Part shown: in pieces, positions 24,955 to 34,427 of the stretch
Position numbering within the stretch: the first letter of the stretch is position 1
Layout of the letters: each line of letters begins with the position of its first letter
Source of the DNA: JAQIBY01 sp034658655
GTDB lineage: Bacteria > Bacteroidota > Bacteroidia > Bacteroidales > ML635J-15
Assembly: GCA_034658655.1 (NCBI GenBank)
Contig: JAYEFQ010000135.1
Span: forward strand, 8,306 to 72,305
Direction: 5' to 3'
Length of the DNA: 64,000 nt
Notes under the pieces: model-generated
What the model was told of the DNA's origin: nothing
Databases searched by the model: none
Seen by the model: only the letters and a program-made list of their open reading frames with translations
Translations under genes and position numbers: made by a program

Positions 24955-27900
24955 TTATTTTATTATCTGAACCGCTACGCTGGCACGTTGGTCGGCCTTT
25001 GTAAGTTTTAATAAATACATACCGTTTGAAAGTGTATTCAGATTGATTTTCTGAATTTGATTTTCAATGATGCCTTGATTCAGAACCTTACCGTCAATGC
25101 TAACGATTTCGTATTTAACTTCCTGACAATTTTCAATCATTAGATAATTTGAACTTGGATTTGGATAAACAGAAACATCTCCACCTCCAAAGTTAATGAT
25201 ATAGTCTCCTTCAGCAATAATTAGTGAATAGTTTTGTTGGTCATCATACATGCCATCAGAAACCTTAACTTTTACTGGTAAACCAAATGTACTTGTAACA
25301 TCAGGAGTTCCTGTAAGTGCAATATTGCCATCGCCATCCTCATTGCCTGTCATTGTCATCCACTCTGGTGCATCGACTAAGGTAAATGTTAAATTATCAT
25401 CATCCGCATCTTCTGCAGTAACATTATATGTGTAAACTTCACCAACGGTTGCATTTGTAACTGCTTCTGAAGTAATTTCAGGTGCTTGATTTGATGTAAG
25501 TACCGTAATTGTAAAGTTTTGATATCCCTCTTCAGTTCCATTTGATGCAACTAATTCAACATTGAAATCTTCGGTTTCTCCTGAAATTATAGGAGCAGTT
25601 CCACTTAATACATTGCCAGTTAAACTTAGCCATGTTGGCATTGCAGTTTGTGATAATGTTAAAGGAAGTGCATTTGGATCGATTGCATTAATATTATATG
25701 TGTAGGTTTCACCTTCAATAATTTCTGTAACTGGTGAAGAGGTAAAGTATGGATCATCACCTTGTTGGATTCCTGCCCATTTGTAAATGCCACCGCTTGT
25801 TTCGCTAAGATTGAAGCTTCCTGCCCATCCTGTATTTGCATCGAACATTTGAACATTTGTGTATTGAATTGAATCATCCAATTGATTCCATGTGGTTCCG
25901 TAGTCTAAACTATATGCTGAGAAGTTTTCTTCAGTTGTCTGGCTGATTTTTACAGATATAAATATCCCAGGAGTTCCTGGTACTGCTGATACATCTGATG
26001 GTTGTTCTTCTTCAGGAATGGTTATTGTTGACCAATTTTCACCATCAGTAGTGTTACGCATTGCCCAGCTTTCGATTTGTCCAGTGGATTGGTTTGTTAC
26101 TTGTGCAATTAAAACACCATTATCTTCATCACTCATGCTAATACGACTGATGTTATCTTCGCCACTTTCCATCACTGTCCAAGTTGCTCCTTTATCTGTT
26201 GTTTTGAAAATTCTACCATTATTTGTTCCAAACCAAGCGACATCTCCAACAGCGTCATAAACACCTGTCCATCCCATTTCGTCGGTAACTGGGTCAGGAA
26301 TATTTGCTCCGTCAACTAAGCTCCAAGTATTACCACCATCAGAGGTTGTGTAAATTTCAAATTCTTCATTAATTGGGTCTCCTTGACAGAAACCGTCATT
26401 TGCATTAAACATATGCACAACATTTGGGAATGAAGCTGCATTGTCAAAAGCTGCGGTTGGTTGTTCTGCCCAGTTTTCACCCCCATCAGATGTATGGTAA
26501 ATACCACCACCACCCGATGTGTTGTAAAGTGCTACCCAAGCATTCAAGTCATCTGTTGCAGTGATACAACCAGGAGCTAATTCAGTTGGAGCTTCAATGG
26601 TGTCTGGAATCCAAGTTTCACCACCATCAGCAGTACGTGAAAAATCAGAAGTGATGGATCCGCCAGTTCCATCATAAGTTATTACCCATGCTGTGTTTTC
26701 GTCAGCAATTGCAGTTTGGATAACACCACGAAATTGGTTTGCAAACAACGTGTTTTGCTCTATCCATGCAGATTCTGCGCCTCCTGAGGTGCCAACAATA
26801 ATAAATGTAGTTTTGATTTCCGTATCGGTGTTTGTGCCATCAGAAGCTTCTAAAGTAACTTGATAAACTCCTTCAGTGTCATAAGTAATGGCGGTAGGGT
26901 TTTGATCTGTGGATGTTGCCGGCATACCGCCTTCAAATGTCCATGACCAAGATGTTGGAGTTCCTGTGGTTAAATCTGTAAAGTCAACAGTTCCGTCAAC
27001 CGCAATAACGACTTCGCTTGCTTCAAAATTTGCAACAAGTGGTGCTACAGAATTTAAGCATGCTTGAACTGCAGAAGCTGCATTGATACGTCCTGAGCCA
27101 ATGCTGTCAATGAATGCAGTATTTTCAGCATCCACATTATCACAGGTTGATTTAAGAATTGCTGTAAGTTCTTCTGGAGTTAAATCGGGGTTTGCTGACA
27201 GCATCAGCCCACAAAGACCTGAAGTTACAGGTGCTGCCATTGATGTTCCCTGCATGATATCATATTGACCAGTCACGCCATAGTCAGCAGCACCACCACC
27301 TTCACCTGATAACGAAGACACTATATCACCGGCTTCGCTTGCGGTAGTTGATAAAACAGAAAACCTACCTATTCCTAGAAATCCTTCGTTGTAATATCCA
27401 CCTGGAGCGAGTACATCTATCCAAGTTCCGTAGTTTGAAAAATCGGATTTGTTGTCACCCACGTCATTTGAACCAACTGCAATTACGTGTTCAAGAGCTG
27501 CAGGGTAACCAACATAGTTTACGGGGATATCAGGATTCATCTGAGTTTCTGCTCCGTTTCCGTTATTACCGGCTGCACCCACTAATACACATCCTTTATT
27601 GTATGCATAATTAACAGTGTGTTGCATGGTAATGAAAAATTGTGGTGAGCCCCATGACATATTTATTACATCGGCACCATGATCAGCTGCCCATACAATT
27701 CCTTCAAATCCAGCAGCCATTGCTTGTCCGTCAGATGCGTCATCTCCAAGTTTTACTGCCATAATACTGACATCATAACCGATGGATGCTACACCAACAC
27801 CATTGTTAGTTTCTGCTGCAATAAGGCCTGCTCCATGTGTTCCATGTGACCAAATGTAAGTGTTCTCTGGTGGTGAGGGATCATTATCTCCGTTTCCCAA

Positions 27901-28461
27901 ATCCACTTGTTCCACTATTTTATTTTGTAAATCCGGATGATTAACATATATGGCATTGTCTAGCACGGCTACAACAATGTTGGTATCGCCGGTGGTTATA
28001 TCCCATGCGGCTTCGGCATTGATGTTGGTGAGGTGCCAGTTGGCTGCCGCTGAATATGATCCGCTTACTTCGCCGTAATATGGGTCGTTAGGAACCATAG
28101 AAATACGGAAAAGCGGCGCTTTTTCTGCATACTCAATTTCAGGCATGTTGTTCATGTCCTTAACCAATTGTTCAACCTTGTACATTTTATCAAAATCCAT
28201 ACGGAAAATTCGTTGAAGAATGTCCGATTCTGCACTTAAAAACGGCATGTCCAGATTTGAAATTTGATACTCGTCAATCATATCTCTTAAGAAAAAGACA
28301 TCTTTTGGATTGACATTTCCATCATCATTAGAGATGTTTAAAGCAACATCATCATTGATTTTAAAATACACGCGACCGTCAACACACCAATAATCCACAT
28401 TTTGTGCGATAGCACTCGCTGCCAACATGATGGCAATAATTGCTAAATAAATTCTTTTCAT
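24955..28461 (-). CDS. secreted subtilisin-like serine protease with PKD and T9SS type A domain
   Basis: 1168 residues. Order: signal peptide (1-19), propeptide-like region (20-125), S8 peptidase domain (about 140-475) with catalytic D168 (VAVLDNA), H206 (HGTHGAG) and S407 (GTSMAAP), PKD domain (about 480-560, SWSWTFEGGMPATS), a long BNR/YCF48-like repeat region (about 570-880, TSDGGNTWSLV-type units), two Ig-like domains (about 900-1085), and a type A T9SS tail (VSVYPNPSSNYL...SNGMYLLKL). Probably an extracellular protease. Confidence 0.93.
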   Translation of the reverse strand: MKRIYLAIIAIMLAASAIAQNVDYWCVDGRVYFKINDDVALNISNDDGNVNPKDVFFLRDMIDEYQISNLDMPFLSAESDILQRIFRMDFDKMYKVEQLVKDMNNMPEIEYAEKAPLFRISMVPNDPYYGEVSGSYSAAANWHLTNINAEAAWDITTGDTNIVVAVLDNAIYVNHPDLQNKIVEQVDLGNGDNDPSPPENTYIWSHGTHGAGLIAAETNNGVGVASIGYDVSIMAVKLGDDASDGQAMAAGFEGIVWAADHGADVINMSWGSPQFFITMQHTVNYAYNKGCVLVGAAGNNGNGAETQMNPDIPVNYVGYPAALEHVIAVGSNDVGDNKSDFSNYGTWIDVLAPGGYYNEGFLGIGRFSVLSTTASEAGDIVSSLSGEGGGAADYGVTGQYDIMQGTSMAAPVTSGLCGLMLSANPDLTPEELTAILKSTCDNVDAENTAFIDSIGSGRINAASAVQACLNSVAPLVANFEASEVVIAVDGTVDFTDLTTGTPTSWSWTFEGGMPATSTDQNPTAITYDTEGVYQVTLEASDGTNTDTEIKTTFIIVGTSGGAESAWIEQNTLFANQFRGVIQTAIADENTAWVITYDGTGGSITSDFSRTADGGETWIPDTIEAPTELAPGCITATDDLNAWVALYNTSGGGGIYHTSDGGENWAEQPTAAFDNAASFPNVVHMFNANDGFCQGDPINEEFEIYTTSDGGNTWSLVDGANIPDPVTDEMGWTGVYDAVGDVAWFGTNNGRIFKTTDKGATWTVMESGEDNISRISMSDEDNGVLIAQVTNQSTGQIESWAMRNTTDGENWSTITIPEEEQPSDVSAVPGTPGIFISVKISQTTEENFSAYSLDYGTTWNQLDDSIQYTNVQMFDANTGWAGSFNLSETSGGIYKWAGIQQGDDPYFTSSPVTEIIEGETYTYNINAIDPNALPLTLSQTAMPTWLSLTGNVLSGTAPIISGETEDFNVELVASNGTEEGYQNFTITVLTSNQAPEITSEAVTNATVGEVYTYNVTAEDADDDNLTFTLVDAPEWMTMTGNEDGDGNIALTGTPDVTSTFGLPVKVKVSDGMYDDQQNYSLIIAEGDYIINFGGGDVSVYPNPSSNYLMIENCQEVKYEIVSIDGKVLNQGIIENQIQKINLNTLSNGMYLLKLTKADQRASVAVQIIK

Positions 28462-28518
28462 AATAAGTTTAATTTTACAAAATTATCCACGACAAATGTA
28501 GTAATAGATATCGCTTTT

Positions 28519-29178
28519 TCAATTTTTTTTTGCCCTTAAAATGTGTCTTTTACCAGGAGGCCCCTCTAAACGTTGCACAATAAGTCCGGCAGATCGTAAA
28601 GCCTGTTTTACAACACCTTTTGAAGAGTAGGTGAGTAAAAGGGATCCGGTTTTCATATGATTATCACTGATTTTCTTTAGAAATGAAGCACTCCATGCTT
28701 TAGGATGCTTTTCAGGTGAAAATGGGTCAAAGTAAATTAAATCAAATGCTTGCTGAGGAAGATATTCTAAAAAATCGGATTGGAGTTTTTTAATCATGAA
28801 AATATTAGAAACTTGTGTTGTTTTATTCCATTGAACATCCGCGAAGTGATTTGCTGTTGCTTGAATGTCTATTGGTAATGCAGTATTAAATTGGGTTTGG
28901 ATTTCTGTTGTTGGAGGATGTTTTTCAATTCCTTGATAGTTAATCTTTAATTGATTTTGCTTTGCAGCTTCATAACTTAACACAGCATTTAATCCGCTTC
29001 CATATCCAATTTCTAGTATGCTAATGGTTTTACGTGTTTTTGAAATATGCAATAAACCGTGTTTAATAAAAATATGACGGCTTTCGGTTAATGATCCGAA
29101 TGCTGAATGTAACGATTCTTCAAAATTGGAATCGTAAATTGTGGGTGAACCATCTGCCGTTTTTCTGATTTCTTGCAT
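28519..29178 (-). CDS. mnmD: tRNA mnm5s2U34 methyltransferase MnmD
   Basis: 219 residues with a Rossmann SAM-binding motif (ILEIGYGSGLNAVLSYEA) and the MnmC/MnmD catalytic segment DLIYFDPFSPEKHPKAW, ending in GPPGKRHILRAKK. It methylates nm5s2U34 in the tRNA wobble position. It lacks the FAD-dependent oxidase half found in enterobacterial MnmC, as in other stand-alone MnmD proteins. The gene follows trxA on the minus strand, with a terminator-like hairpin between them. Confidence 0.9.
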   Translation of the reverse strand: MQEIRKTADGSPTIYDSNFEESLHSAFGSLTESRHIFIKHGLLHISKTRKTISILEIGYGSGLNAVLSYEAAKQNQLKINYQGIEKHPPTTEIQTQFNTALPIDIQATANHFADVQWNKTTQVSNIFMIKKLQSDFLEYLPQQAFDLIYFDPFSPEKHPKAWSASFLKKISDNHMKTGSLLLTYSSKGVVKQALRSAGLIVQRLEGPPGKRHILRAKKN

Positions 29179-29254
29179 CCCGTAAAATTACAATTTATAA
29201 TTCAGCGAAGGGATAAATCTCAAAAGTTTTATCGGTCAGGAAGTATAAAAAGAT

Positions 29255-29286
29255 GCAGTAAACCCGTTATGAAACGAATTTACTGC
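29255..29286 (-). terminator. hairpin terminator after trxA
   Basis: GCAGTAAA pairs with TTTACTGC, with an inner CGTT/AACG helix around a 4-base loop. On the minus strand it is followed by ATCTTTTTATA. It lies about 60 bases past the trxA stop. Confidence 0.65.
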
Positions 29287-29344
29287 AAAAGTTGCTGTTC
29301 TAATTTATTATGAAAATAATATCTGCTTAACTTATTAATTTTTA

Positions 29345-29710
29345 TTATGCCGGTTTTTCAACTTTCAAGACATCTCCAATTGCTTTTTCAAAGGTTTCTT
29401 TCGGTAACGCTCCTGCTGCCATCTGTGGTTTTCCTTCAGTTGGGATAAAGAGTAAACTCGGAATACTGCGAATGCCAAAAATTGCGGCAAGCTCTTGTTG
29501 GTTTTCAGTATCGATTTTATAAAAATCTATTTCACCTTTATAGTCTTTGTCCAATTCTTCAATAACTGGAGCTACCATACGACAGGGAGCACACCATTCT
29601 GCCCAAAAATCAATTAAAGCAGGTTTGTCTCCTTTGAATTTCCAGTCTTTCTCGTTTTGAAAATCGAAAACTTTTTCGATAAATGTTTCTTTTGTTAAAT
29701 GTGTTACCAT
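29345..29710 (-). CDS. trxA: thioredoxin
   Basis: 121 residues starting at ATG 29708-29710 (MVTHLTKETF). The active site is WCAPC (C40, C43), with Ala in place of the common Gly; the cis-proline region is IRSIPSLLFIP. It reduces cytosolic disulfides. No signal peptide. It is transcribed divergently from cca. Confidence 0.93.
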   Translation of the reverse strand: MVTHLTKETFIEKVFDFQNEKDWKFKGDKPALIDFWAEWCAPCRMVAPVIEELDKDYKGEIDFYKIDTENQQELAAIFGIRSIPSLLFIPTEGKPQMAAGALPKETFEKAIGDVLKVEKPA

Positions 29711-29799
29711 AATTTCTGTAATTTCAACGATTATTATTTTTGTACTGTGTTTAGTAAATAACACCAAAAGTTTAAAATTGTTTATCTAAATAAGAACGA

Positions 29800-31215
29800 A
29801 TGAAATTATTTGATAATCTGATAGATACAAAATTATTTAGAATGATGTCCGAGGTTGCAGGTGAAAATGAGCTTGATTTATGGCTGATTGGAGGTTATGT
29901 TCGCGATCTGTTTTTACGACGAAATTCAAAAGATATTGACATTGTTGTACTTGGGAATGGAATTGAAACCGCAAAAAAAATAGCAAAACATTTACATGCA
30001 GATCATCTGAGTATATTTAAAAATTTTGGAACAGCGCAGATTCAGTACCAAGGGCATGAAATTGAAATTGTTGGTGCCAGAAAAGAATCTTATCGGGCTG
30101 ATTCTAGAAAACCCTTAGTTGAAAATGGTTCGCTCGCAGATGACCAAAATCGCAGAGACTTTACCATTAATGCAATGGCACTCAGTTTAAATCCCAAAAA
30201 TTTTGGCCTGTTAACCGATCCTTTTGATGGTATGAGAGATTTGCAAAACAAAACCATTAAAACACCGCTTGAGCCTGAGAAAACCTTTTCTGATGATCCG
30301 CTCAGAATGCTTCGGGCAATTCGATTTGCAAGCCAACTTGATTTTAATATCGAAGAAAAAACGTTTTTAGGTATTGTCAATACTGCTTCTCGTATTTCTA
30401 TTATTTCTGAGGAACGAATTGTTGAGGAGTTAAATAAAATTATGTGCTCTGATAATCCCGCTAAGGGAATTTTATTACTTGAAAAAGCCGGATTGCTGGA
30501 AATTATTCTTCCCGAATTACATGCCTTGTCAGGTGTTGAAGTGCAGAATAATACGGCTCATAAAGATAATTTTAGACATTCGGTTCAGGTGTTGAGAAAC
30601 CTTTCAGAAACAAGTGATGAGCTTTGGTTGCGATGGGCTGCCCTTTTGCATGATGTTGGGAAAACGAGTACTAAGCGTTATGTTGATGGTGTCGGATGGA
30701 CATTTTATGCACATGATATGAGGGGTGAAAAGCTTGTTCGAAAAGTGTTCCGACGGTTGAAGCTTCCTTTGGATGAGCGCTTGAAATATGTTCAAAAAAT
30801 TGTCCGGTTACACATGCGTCCTATTGCTTTGGTTGAGGAAACAGTAACTGATTCGGCAATTCGTCGTTTGTTATTTGATGCCGGTAATGATGTGGATGAT
30901 CTGATGACACTGTGTGAAGCAGATATCACATCGAAGAATCAGATTAAAAAGGAAAAGTATCTCAATAATTTTCGACATGTGAGGCGAAAACTGCATGAAA
31001 TTGAAGAAAAAGACAGAATCCGGAATTTTCAACCGCCAATTGATGGAGAAGAAATCATGAAAACTTTTAATATCCAACCGTCAAGAGAGGTAGGACAATT
31101 GAAAGATGCAATTAAGGAAGCTATTCTTGACGGCGAAATACCGAATGAATATGATGCTGCCAGAAAGTTTATGTTTGAAAAAGCAAAGTCGTTAGGTTTA
31201 TCCGTTAAAGAATAA
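29800..31215 (+). CDS. cca: CCA tRNA nucleotidyltransferase with HD domain
   Basis: 471 residues. It adds or repairs the 3' CCA of tRNAs. The head shows the nucleotidyltransferase motif GGYVRDLFLRRNSKDIDIVV with catalytic Asp residues in DIDIV, then RRDFTINAMA, and the template-forming DPLRMLRAIRFASQL. A C-terminal HD domain (RWAALLHDVGK, about residues 280-400) is present, as in many bacterial class II enzymes. An isofunctional poly(A) polymerase cannot be excluded. Confidence 0.9.
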   Translation: MKLFDNLIDTKLFRMMSEVAGENELDLWLIGGYVRDLFLRRNSKDIDIVVLGNGIETAKKIAKHLHADHLSIFKNFGTAQIQYQGHEIEIVGARKESYRADSRKPLVENGSLADDQNRRDFTINAMALSLNPKNFGLLTDPFDGMRDLQNKTIKTPLEPEKTFSDDPLRMLRAIRFASQLDFNIEEKTFLGIVNTASRISIISEERIVEELNKIMCSDNPAKGILLLEKAGLLEIILPELHALSGVEVQNNTAHKDNFRHSVQVLRNLSETSDELWLRWAALLHDVGKTSTKRYVDGVGWTFYAHDMRGEKLVRKVFRRLKLPLDERLKYVQKIVRLHMRPIALVEETVTDSAIRRLLFDAGNDVDDLMTLCEADITSKNQIKKEKYLNNFRHVRRKLHEIEEKDRIRNFQPPIDGEEIMKTFNIQPSREVGQLKDAIKEAILDGEIPNEYDAARKFMFEKAKSLGLSVKE

Positions 31216-31322
31216 TTTTGTTGTAAAAACATGGATAATTGTGAATTAAATTGTAAATTCGTGCTTCTGCCTAAAGTGTGGCAAGTATTAATTTATTTAT
31301 TGTTTGCAGGAGTGAAGTTATA

Positions 31323-33542
31323 ATGGAAAAATTGACAAAAGCGGAAAAAGATTTTATTGAAAGTCAATATGATAAATTGTTGAATTTATGTGTGCGTTGT
31401 CGTACGCAAGATGATCGCGATTTAATTCGTAAAGCATTCGATTTGGCTGTGGATGCTCACTCTAATATGAGAAGAAAATCCGGTGAGCCATACGTTACTC
31501 ATCCTATTGCCGTCGCAAAAATTGTGGCCAGTGAAATGGAGCTTGGCGTGAAATCTGTTATTTGCGCATTGCTTCATGATGTGGTTGAAGATACCGACTA
31601 TACACTTAACGATATTAAGGAAATGTTCGGACGCACCGTCGCAAATATCATCGATGGTCTCACCAAAATTTCCCATGTATTGGATAAAGACGCATCGCTT
31701 CAGGCGGAAAATTTTAGGAAAATGCTTCTGACACTGTCTGAAGATGTGCGTGTGATTTTTATCAAGCTCGCCGATAGACTGCATAACATGCGTACTCTGG
31801 ATTCTATGCCAGAATACAAGCAGATAAAAATTGCAGGGGAAACATTGTTCTTGTATGCTCCGCTTGCTCATCGTCTTGGTTTGTATATTATAAAAACCGA
31901 GCTTGAGGATTTAGCGCTGAAATATGAACATCCGCTGATTTATAATGATATCCTAAACAAAGTTGAGGAAACTGAAGGCGAGAGAAATAAATATATAGAT
32001 CAATTTATTGATCCGCTTGAGAAAAAACTTAAAACCCACGGATTCACATTTAAATTGTCCGGTCGCCCCAAAAGCATTTACAGTATTTATAATAAGATGC
32101 AGAAAAAAGATGTGCCTTTTGAGGAAATTTATGACATTTTCGCTATCCGAATAGTTTTTGAGCCAAAGTCTGAAATGCCTGAAAAATCACAATGTTGGAA
32201 TATTTATTCCTTAATAACCGACATATATCAACCAAATCCTGATCGTTTACGCGACTGGATTAGCACCCCAAAGGCAAATGGATATGAAGCATTGCATACA
32301 ACTGTTATGGGATCTGATGGACGTTGGGTTGAGGTGCAGATTCGCTCTATACGTATGGATAATATTGCTGAGTTGGGATATGCTGCCCATTGGAAATATA
32401 AAGGCGATAACAATGATCAAAATCAGTTAGATAAGTGGTTGCAAACCATTCGAAAACATCTTGAAACACCCAGTTCCAATGCGAAGGATTTTCTTGATGA
32501 ATTCAAATTGAGTTTGTTTTCATCAGAAATTTATGTGTTTACTCCAAAAGGAAAACTCGAGCGTATCCCGAAAGGAGCAACTGCCTTGGATTTTGCTTAT
32601 GTGATTCATACTGAGGTTGGTGATAAAGCAATTGGTGCAAAAGTGAATCACAAATTGGTGCCTTTAAGTCAAAAGTTGCGCTCTGGTGATCAAGTCGAGA
32701 TTTTGACTTCTGAGAAACAAACCCCACAACGAGAGTGGCTTGAGTTTGCGATTACAGGTCGTGCAAAATCAAAGGTTAAATCTGCACTGAAAGAGGAACG
32801 ACGATATTATATTATTGAAGGACAAAAACGATTTCTCGAAATTGTTCGGGATTTGAATTATCCATTAGACTATACCTCGTTTAAATTATTGCGAGAGAAA
32901 TTTGATATCACCAATAAAGAAGAGTTTTATCGGCGTATAGGTGCAGATTTGATTACCGCAGATGATATTGAGAAAAATCTTCCGGGAAAACGTCGCAGTG
33001 CATGGGGGAAATATTGGCGTCTGCAATTTGGACGTAGTTCTGAAAGTAAATCAAAGGCAAAAGATGATAAAAAGCAAAAAGGGAAAATGCTTGTTATCGA
33101 AGAAAATGAACAAGAACAAAACTATCGACTTGCCAATTGTTGTAATCCAATTCCTGGAGATGAAGTTGTAGGGTTCTTAAATTCTGATCAAGTGGTTATT
33201 ATCCACAAAAAAAATTGTCCCAATGCCATTGACCTCATGGCAACCTTTGGTGATAGAATTATTTCGGTTCATTGGAAAGTGCATAAAATATTGAGCTTTC
33301 TTGCAAAGATTTATATCGAAGGCATTGATGATATCGGAATTGTACATCACGTTACTCGTGTGATTTCTGCGGATTCGGAAGTGAATATGAAATCGATTCG
33401 TTTCGATACAAAAGATGGAATTTTTATTGGACAAATTGATATGTACGTTCATAATGTAAATGATTTGGAAACACTTATTAATCGGTTGAAAAAGATAAAA
33501 GGTGTTAAGAAAGTATTGAGAACACAGGAAAATAATACATAA
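31323..33542 (+). CDS. spoT: bifunctional (p)ppGpp synthetase/hydrolase
   Basis: 739 residues, RelA/SpoT homologue controlling the stringent response. Order: HD hydrolase domain with HD at 85-86 (LLHDVVEDTDY), synthetase domain (GRPKSIYSIYNKM ... YDIFAIRI), TGS domain (EIYVFTPKGKLERIPKGATALDFAYVIH), zinc-finger-like CCNPIPGDEVVGF and a C-terminal ACT domain. An intact HD motif predicts hydrolase activity. I take the ATG at 31323 because the 15 codons before it are not family-like. It overlaps the next gene (TAATG). Confidence 0.94.
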   Translation: MEKLTKAEKDFIESQYDKLLNLCVRCRTQDDRDLIRKAFDLAVDAHSNMRRKSGEPYVTHPIAVAKIVASEMELGVKSVICALLHDVVEDTDYTLNDIKEMFGRTVANIIDGLTKISHVLDKDASLQAENFRKMLLTLSEDVRVIFIKLADRLHNMRTLDSMPEYKQIKIAGETLFLYAPLAHRLGLYIIKTELEDLALKYEHPLIYNDILNKVEETEGERNKYIDQFIDPLEKKLKTHGFTFKLSGRPKSIYSIYNKMQKKDVPFEEIYDIFAIRIVFEPKSEMPEKSQCWNIYSLITDIYQPNPDRLRDWISTPKANGYEALHTTVMGSDGRWVEVQIRSIRMDNIAELGYAAHWKYKGDNNDQNQLDKWLQTIRKHLETPSSNAKDFLDEFKLSLFSSEIYVFTPKGKLERIPKGATALDFAYVIHTEVGDKAIGAKVNHKLVPLSQKLRSGDQVEILTSEKQTPQREWLEFAITGRAKSKVKSALKEERRYYIIEGQKRFLEIVRDLNYPLDYTSFKLLREKFDITNKEEFYRRIGADLITADDIEKNLPGKRRSAWGKYWRLQFGRSSESKSKAKDDKKQKGKMLVIEENEQEQNYRLANCCNPIPGDEVVGFLNSDQVVIIHKKNCPNAIDLMATFGDRIISVHWKVHKILSFLAKIYIEGIDDIGIVHHVTRVISADSEVNMKSIRFDTKDGIFIGQIDMYVHNVNDLETLINRLKKIKGVKKVLRTQENNT

Positions 33543-34423
33543 TGGATAATACAGAAATAAAAGCATTAATTCGTTTGTTGGATGATCCCGATAGTGCGGT
33601 ATATGATAATGTCAGTACGCGCCTGATTTCTGCCGGAGAAAAAGCTCTGCCTTTATTGGAAGCAAGTTTGGGCTTAACCGATAATCCAGTATTAAACAAT
33701 AGATTACAAACAATGATTGAGGAAATTCAGAACCTTGAATTTTACAAAGGTTTTGAGGCATGGTTGCAAAAAGACGAAAAGCCTTTAATTTATGGATTAC
33801 ATTTCATTAATCAACTGTATTATCCCGATACAGATTTTCGAGCGTTTAAAGCAAAATTTGATGAGATGCGGCGTGCCGTATGGCTCGAGATGAATGATAA
33901 TCTCACTGGTTTTGATGCGATTAAAACGTTGAATTATTTTGTTTTTGAAGTGCATTCCATAACAATCAAAACAAAATTTGATAATGATATTTCCCCTCAT
34001 TTTATTGATGCTTTATTTTTACAAAAAACCGCATCACCTTTTGCATTTATTGGAATGTATTCTGTTTTAGCACAAAGTTTAGATTTGCCGGTTTCTCCCG
34101 TTTATTTGCCCGGCCTACTCGTTATGGCTTATGAAAATGCTGAAATTGCGAGAGCGGCTTATGGAAAAGGAGCCAGAGATGTTTTGTTTTATATTAATCC
34201 GTATGACAAAGGGGCATTCCTCGGACGAAAGGCCTTGGAATTTGTTGTGGAAAAGAAAAAAATTCCTGCTGAAGATAAGCACTATAAAGCCTTATCAAAT
34301 CAGCGATTTGTTTTTTACTATCTTAAATATCTGAAAGACACAAATGTCATTGGGGAAAGCCATGTTGCATATAGCCGTTTGATGAAAATGTTGGATTTAT
34401 TAAAATTAAAAGGAATTTCTTAA
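33542..34423 (+). CDS. SirB1/transglutaminase-like family protein
   Basis: 293 residues. The N-terminal 60 residues look HEAT-like (LDDPDSAVYDNVSTRLISAG). Residues 80-240 match the SirB1 N-terminal transglutaminase-like fold (ALNYF-type helix, ISPHFIDALFLQKTASPFAFIGMYSVLAQSLDLPVSPVYLPGLLVM). The Cys expected at the start of the core helix (NCIS-type) is absent (ASPFAF here), so peptidase or transglutaminase chemistry is unlikely. It is translationally coupled to spoT. Function unknown. Confidence 0.75.
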   Translation: MDNTEIKALIRLLDDPDSAVYDNVSTRLISAGEKALPLLEASLGLTDNPVLNNRLQTMIEEIQNLEFYKGFEAWLQKDEKPLIYGLHFINQLYYPDTDFRAFKAKFDEMRRAVWLEMNDNLTGFDAIKTLNYFVFEVHSITIKTKFDNDISPHFIDALFLQKTASPFAFIGMYSVLAQSLDLPVSPVYLPGLLVMAYENAEIARAAYGKGARDVLFYINPYDKGAFLGRKALEFVVEKKKIPAEDKHYKALSNQRFVFYYLKYLKDTNVIGESHVAYSRLMKMLDLLKLKGIS

Positions 34424-34427
34424 ACAG

